DNA from: Bacteroidetes bacterium HGW-Bacteroidetes-12 | GTDB lineage: Bacteria; Bacteroidota; Bacteroidia; Flavobacteriales_E; Vicingaceae | DNA: 7,519 bases | Direction of reading: 5' to 3' | Assembly: GCA_002841035.1 (NCBI GenBank) | Contig: PHDR01000133.1 | Location: forward strand, 1-7,519 | Shown: positions 5,145-7,519 of the stretch, in pieces | Numbering within the stretch: position 1 is the stretch's first letter | How the letters are laid out: each line of letters starts with the position of its first letter | Notes under the pieces: generated by a model | Database searches by the model: none | Seen by the model: the letters and a program-made list of their open reading frames with translations, nothing else | Told to the model about the DNA's origin: nothing | Made by a program: the position numbers and the translations under genes

Positions 5145-7382
5145 ATGAAATTAATCTCAACATTTTTATTTTCTTGTTTAACGCTAATTTCTATGGCCCA
5201 AATTAGCCACGGAGGAAAGCCGCTAACACTAACAAACAACTCATTAAGCAATTTTATCCCTGTAATTACCACATCAGCCATAGATAAAACCCCGCTCGAA
5301 CAAGAAGATTTAATTACGGATAACATTAAAGAAATTTCATGGCGATTTGGTGTGGAAATCCCTCTCAACCTTTCTCTTACCAATTCAGGAACTTGGGAAA
5401 TATTACCCAGTGGCGATAGAGTTTGGCGATTAACCATTCAGGTTCCTGGAGCTCTTTCTACCAACATCAACTATCAAAAATTTTTCTTGCCCGAAAACGC
5501 TACTTTTTTTGTGTTTAACAAAAACACAACATTAGGTGCTTTTAATTCTTCTAATAACAAAGAAAATTTAGAATTTGCAACTTCATTAATTAAAGGAAAC
5601 GAAGTTACATTAGAATATTATGAACCTTCAACTGTTTTTGGGCAGGGAATTATTGAAATAGCTTCGATTGTACATGGTTATAGAGATTTATTTAAACAAC
5701 TAAAAGCCTTTGGCAGCTCAGGATCTTGCAACATAAATGCTGTTTGCGATACAACTATTTGGGGCGATGAAATTCGCTCGGTTGTGATGCTACTTACTGC
5801 AGGAAACTCTCGATTTTGCTCTGGAGCTTTAGTGAACAACACGCTAAACAATGGAATTCCTTATGTATTAACTGCTCAACACTGTTCGCCAGGGACAAAT
5901 AATATTTTTATGTTCAACTACCAATCAGCAAATTGCACACCTTCTGTTGATGGTCCAACCAACCAAACCATTGTTGGAGCTACACTTATTGCAAACAATG
6001 CTCCTTCCGATTTTCATTTAGTGCGTTTGTCAAGCACTCCACCTGCCAATTACAAGGTTTTTTATGCTGGCTGGAACGCTATCGATACCCCTGCCACACA
6101 ATCTGTCGGAATCCATCATCCTGCTGGAGATGTAAAAAAAATATCGCACGATTTTGACCCAGTTCTTTCTTCGGGCTATTATGCTGCAGGAAACAACCAT
6201 TGGCAAGTGCTAGATTGGAACACTGGCACAACCGAAGGTGGTTCATCTGGCTCCCCTTTGTTTGATCAAAACCATCGCATTGTGGGTCAGTTGCACGGTG
6301 GCGATGCCGCTTGCGGAAACGATGCCTTTGACTATTACGGCAAGTTTTCGTTCTCATGGAATACCAATGCAGATACACTCAAACAACTTAAACATTGGTT
6401 AGACCCCAACAATTCAGGAATTACCCAACTAAATGGCTATGACCCCAATGGAAGCAATTACATGGTGGATGCTACCCCTTTAAGTATTATGGGAATTGAA
6501 AGAGCCATTTGTGGGGATGCCACACAACCCATTATTACCATACAAAACAAAGGAAACTCAGTGCTAACCTCCCTAACAATAAATTACAGTATTGATGGAG
6601 CAACACCTACTCAACTCCCTTGGACAGGAAACTTAGCCAGCTACCAAACAGCCACTATCACACTCCCTCAAATAAACAACATTGCCGATGGAAGCCATGT
6701 TTTTACCGTGTTTACCTCTAACCCAAATGGAACAACCGACCAAAATAACTTTAACGACACCATACAATTTAATTTTAGAACAACTTCTCAACCCTTATTT
6801 GCAACACTCAATTTAACTACCGACAATTTTGGTTCAGAAACAAGTTGGATAATACGAAATTCGTTGGGAGAAATTATTCTTGAAGGAGGCGGGTATAGTA
6901 ATGTTAATGGCGGTCAATTAATTTCCCAAAACCTTTGCTTAGCAGAAGAATGTTATACATTTGTGCTGCGTGATGCCTTTGGCGATGGTTTTTGCTGTGG
7001 TTTTGGCTCAGGAAACCTACTTTTAACCGAAGATGCAACTAATGATACACTTATTTTCGATAATACATTTAGTGGTGATAGTTTGGTAGTTCCGTTCTGT
7101 ATGGGAAATGCCACAGTGGGTATAAATGATAACGGTTCTGTTTTTTCAACAATAAATTTATACCCAAACCCTGCCAATAATACGCTAACAATAAGCGGAT
7201 TACCAACCACATCTGCCCTTACAACAACCATAACCGATTTGGCAGGAAAAACAGTTTTTATAACTACGACCAACCCAAGTAGCCAACAACAAATAGACAT
7301 AAGTAAGTTAGCAAAAGGCATTTATTTACTGCAACTTACGATGAACACATCAACAAAAACACTTAAATTTGTGAAACAATGA
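5145..7382 (+). CDS. Secreted S1-family serine protease, lysyl-endopeptidase type, with T9SS C-terminal sorting domain
   Basis: A 745-residue exported protease. The layout is signal peptide 1-19 (ends SMAQ); propeptide about 20-189; catalytic domain about 190-425; an Ig/CARDB-like domain about 445-545; a Cys-rich module about 550-652 with FGDGFCCGFGSGN at 612-624; and a T9SS type A sorting domain about 668-745 (INLYPNPANN, ISKLAKGIYLLQL, terminal KTLKFVKQ). The probable triad is His246 (VLTAQHC), Asp289 (PSDFHLVRL) and Ser368 (EGGSSGSPLF). The mature start GSSGSCNINAVC (190-201) closely resembles my recollection of Achromobacter protease I; Cys195, 201, 225 and 247 have the same spacings as its Cys6, 12, 36 and 58, and AGW, IHHP, GQLHGG and HWLDP also recur. 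Asp396 (DYYGK) aligns with the S1-pocket Asp225, so cleavage after Lys (or Arg) is inferred. It is expected to reach the surface or medium through T9SS. It is preceded by a terminator, so it is probably its own transcript. Confidence 0.92.
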   Translation: MKLISTFLFSCLTLISMAQISHGGKPLTLTNNSLSNFIPVITTSAIDKTPLEQEDLITDNIKEISWRFGVEIPLNLSLTNSGTWEILPSGDRVWRLTIQVPGALSTNINYQKFFLPENATFFVFNKNTTLGAFNSSNNKENLEFATSLIKGNEVTLEYYEPSTVFGQGIIEIASIVHGYRDLFKQLKAFGSSGSCNINAVCDTTIWGDEIRSVVMLLTAGNSRFCSGALVNNTLNNGIPYVLTAQHCSPGTNNIFMFNYQSANCTPSVDGPTNQTIVGATLIANNAPSDFHLVRLSSTPPANYKVFYAGWNAIDTPATQSVGIHHPAGDVKKISHDFDPVLSSGYYAAGNNHWQVLDWNTGTTEGGSSGSPLFDQNHRIVGQLHGGDAACGNDAFDYYGKFSFSWNTNADTLKQLKHWLDPNNSGITQLNGYDPNGSNYMVDATPLSIMGIERAICGDATQPIITIQNKGNSVLTSLTINYSIDGATPTQLPWTGNLASYQTATITLPQINNIADGSHVFTVFTSNPNGTTDQNNFNDTIQFNFRTTSQPLFATLNLTTDNFGSETSWIIRNSLGEIILEGGGYSNVNGGQLISQNLCLAEECYTFVLRDAFGDGFCCGFGSGNLLLTEDATNDTLIFDNTFSGDSLVVPFCMGNATVGINDNGSVFSTINLYPNPANNTLTISGLPTTSALTTTITDLAGKTVFITTTNPSSQQQIDISKLAKGIYLLQLTMNTSTKTLKFVKQ

Positions 7383-7519
7383 TGCCAACGGTAACATATA
7401 ATTTTAGGGAAGGTTATAGATACCAATTTCAAGGTCAAGAGGTTGATAATGAAGTTAGTGGAACTGGTAATCACGTAGTTTTCAGCGAAAGAGGGCTTGA
7501 TACTAGGCTTGGAAGAATG
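7379..7519 (+). CDS. RHS/YD-repeat-associated core fragment (3' end off the window)
   Basis: Forty-seven open codons run to the right edge. The translation contains GYRYQFQGQEVDNEVSGTGN followed by LDTRLGRM. This resembles the Bacteroidota version of the RHS-repeat-associated core, typically YRYGFNGQEKDDEVxGxGN...YDxRLGRxxxxDP, the conserved block just before the variable C-terminal toxin or tip region of RHS/YD-repeat proteins. No YD repeats precede it. The frame is closed by TAA at 7364-7366, and the only starts are tandem ATGs at 7379 and 7382, the first overlapping the protease stop as ATGA. The initial MP probably corresponds to an internal Met-Pro seen just before this block in full proteins. 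It may therefore be a displaced RHS C-terminal cassette or a pseudogene rather than a normally expressed gene. No terminator separates it from the protease, so it would be read through. The similarity is judged by eye. Confidence 0.55.
   Translation, partial: MMPTVTYNFREGYRYQFQGQEVDNEVSGTGNHVVFSERGLDTRLGRM

Noticed and set aside
5072..5437. Minus-strand open frame of 121 codons
   Set aside because: It overlaps the 5' end and signal peptide of the protease gene on the opposite strand and ends at the terminator; no motifs.
6079..6378. Minus-strand open frame of 99 codons, His/Arg-rich
   Set aside because: Antisense to the catalytic domain containing Ser368; composition is a shadow effect.
6953..7321. 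Minus-strand open frame of 122 codons
   Set aside because: Antisense to the GDGFCC module and T9SS tail, both of which are clearly coding on the plus strand.

Overview
The window looks like a chromosomal segment of a low-GC member of the Bacteroidota, probably flavobacteria-like. The evidence is a PorT-type outer-membrane component of the type IX secretion system (T9SS), a secreted protease with a C-terminal T9SS sorting domain, a menaquinone-type UbiE/MenG methyltransferase, weak or absent Shine-Dalgarno sequences, and AT-rich coding DNA. I cannot name the genus.

Layout. On the minus strand, reading leftward from about 2409, lie a heptose-7-phosphate kinase (RfaE1/HldE kinase domain), then ubiE/menG overlapping its stop by 1 nt (TAATG), then porT 41 nt further on. 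porT starts with TTG and runs off the left edge. This is a compact operon for envelope sugar, quinone and secretion functions. On the plus strand, diverging from it, is a small lysine-rich secreted protein (2567-2851). It is followed immediately by a tandem array of 7-bp units (2852-3103), then a NIF3/DUF34 metal protein (3108-4202) and, 3 nt later, a coiled-coil C4 zinc-ribbon protein (4206-5021). That pair ends at a strong hairpin terminator (5041-5073).

A monocistronic-looking gene follows (5145-7382) for a 745-residue exported serine protease. It resembles lysyl endopeptidase (Achromobacter protease I type): signal peptide, propeptide, S1 catalytic domain, Ig-like domain, a Cys-rich GDGFCC module and a T9SS sorting tail. 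At the right edge, overlapping its stop as ATGATG, begins a reading frame that encodes an RHS/YD-repeat-associated core motif with no normal upstream part.

The genes are mostly conserved housekeeping and envelope functions. porT and the protease are linked by function, since one is a T9SS component and the other a likely T9SS cargo, but they are not in one operon. The most unusual element is the non-coding heptamer array. It holds 36 units in perfect 7-bp register that fill the intergenic space, and 28 consecutive units match NNRAYTG without a single indel. Other points of interest are a 26-bp perfect palindrome inside the kinase gene, the ATG-less porT, and the RHS fragment abutting the protease.
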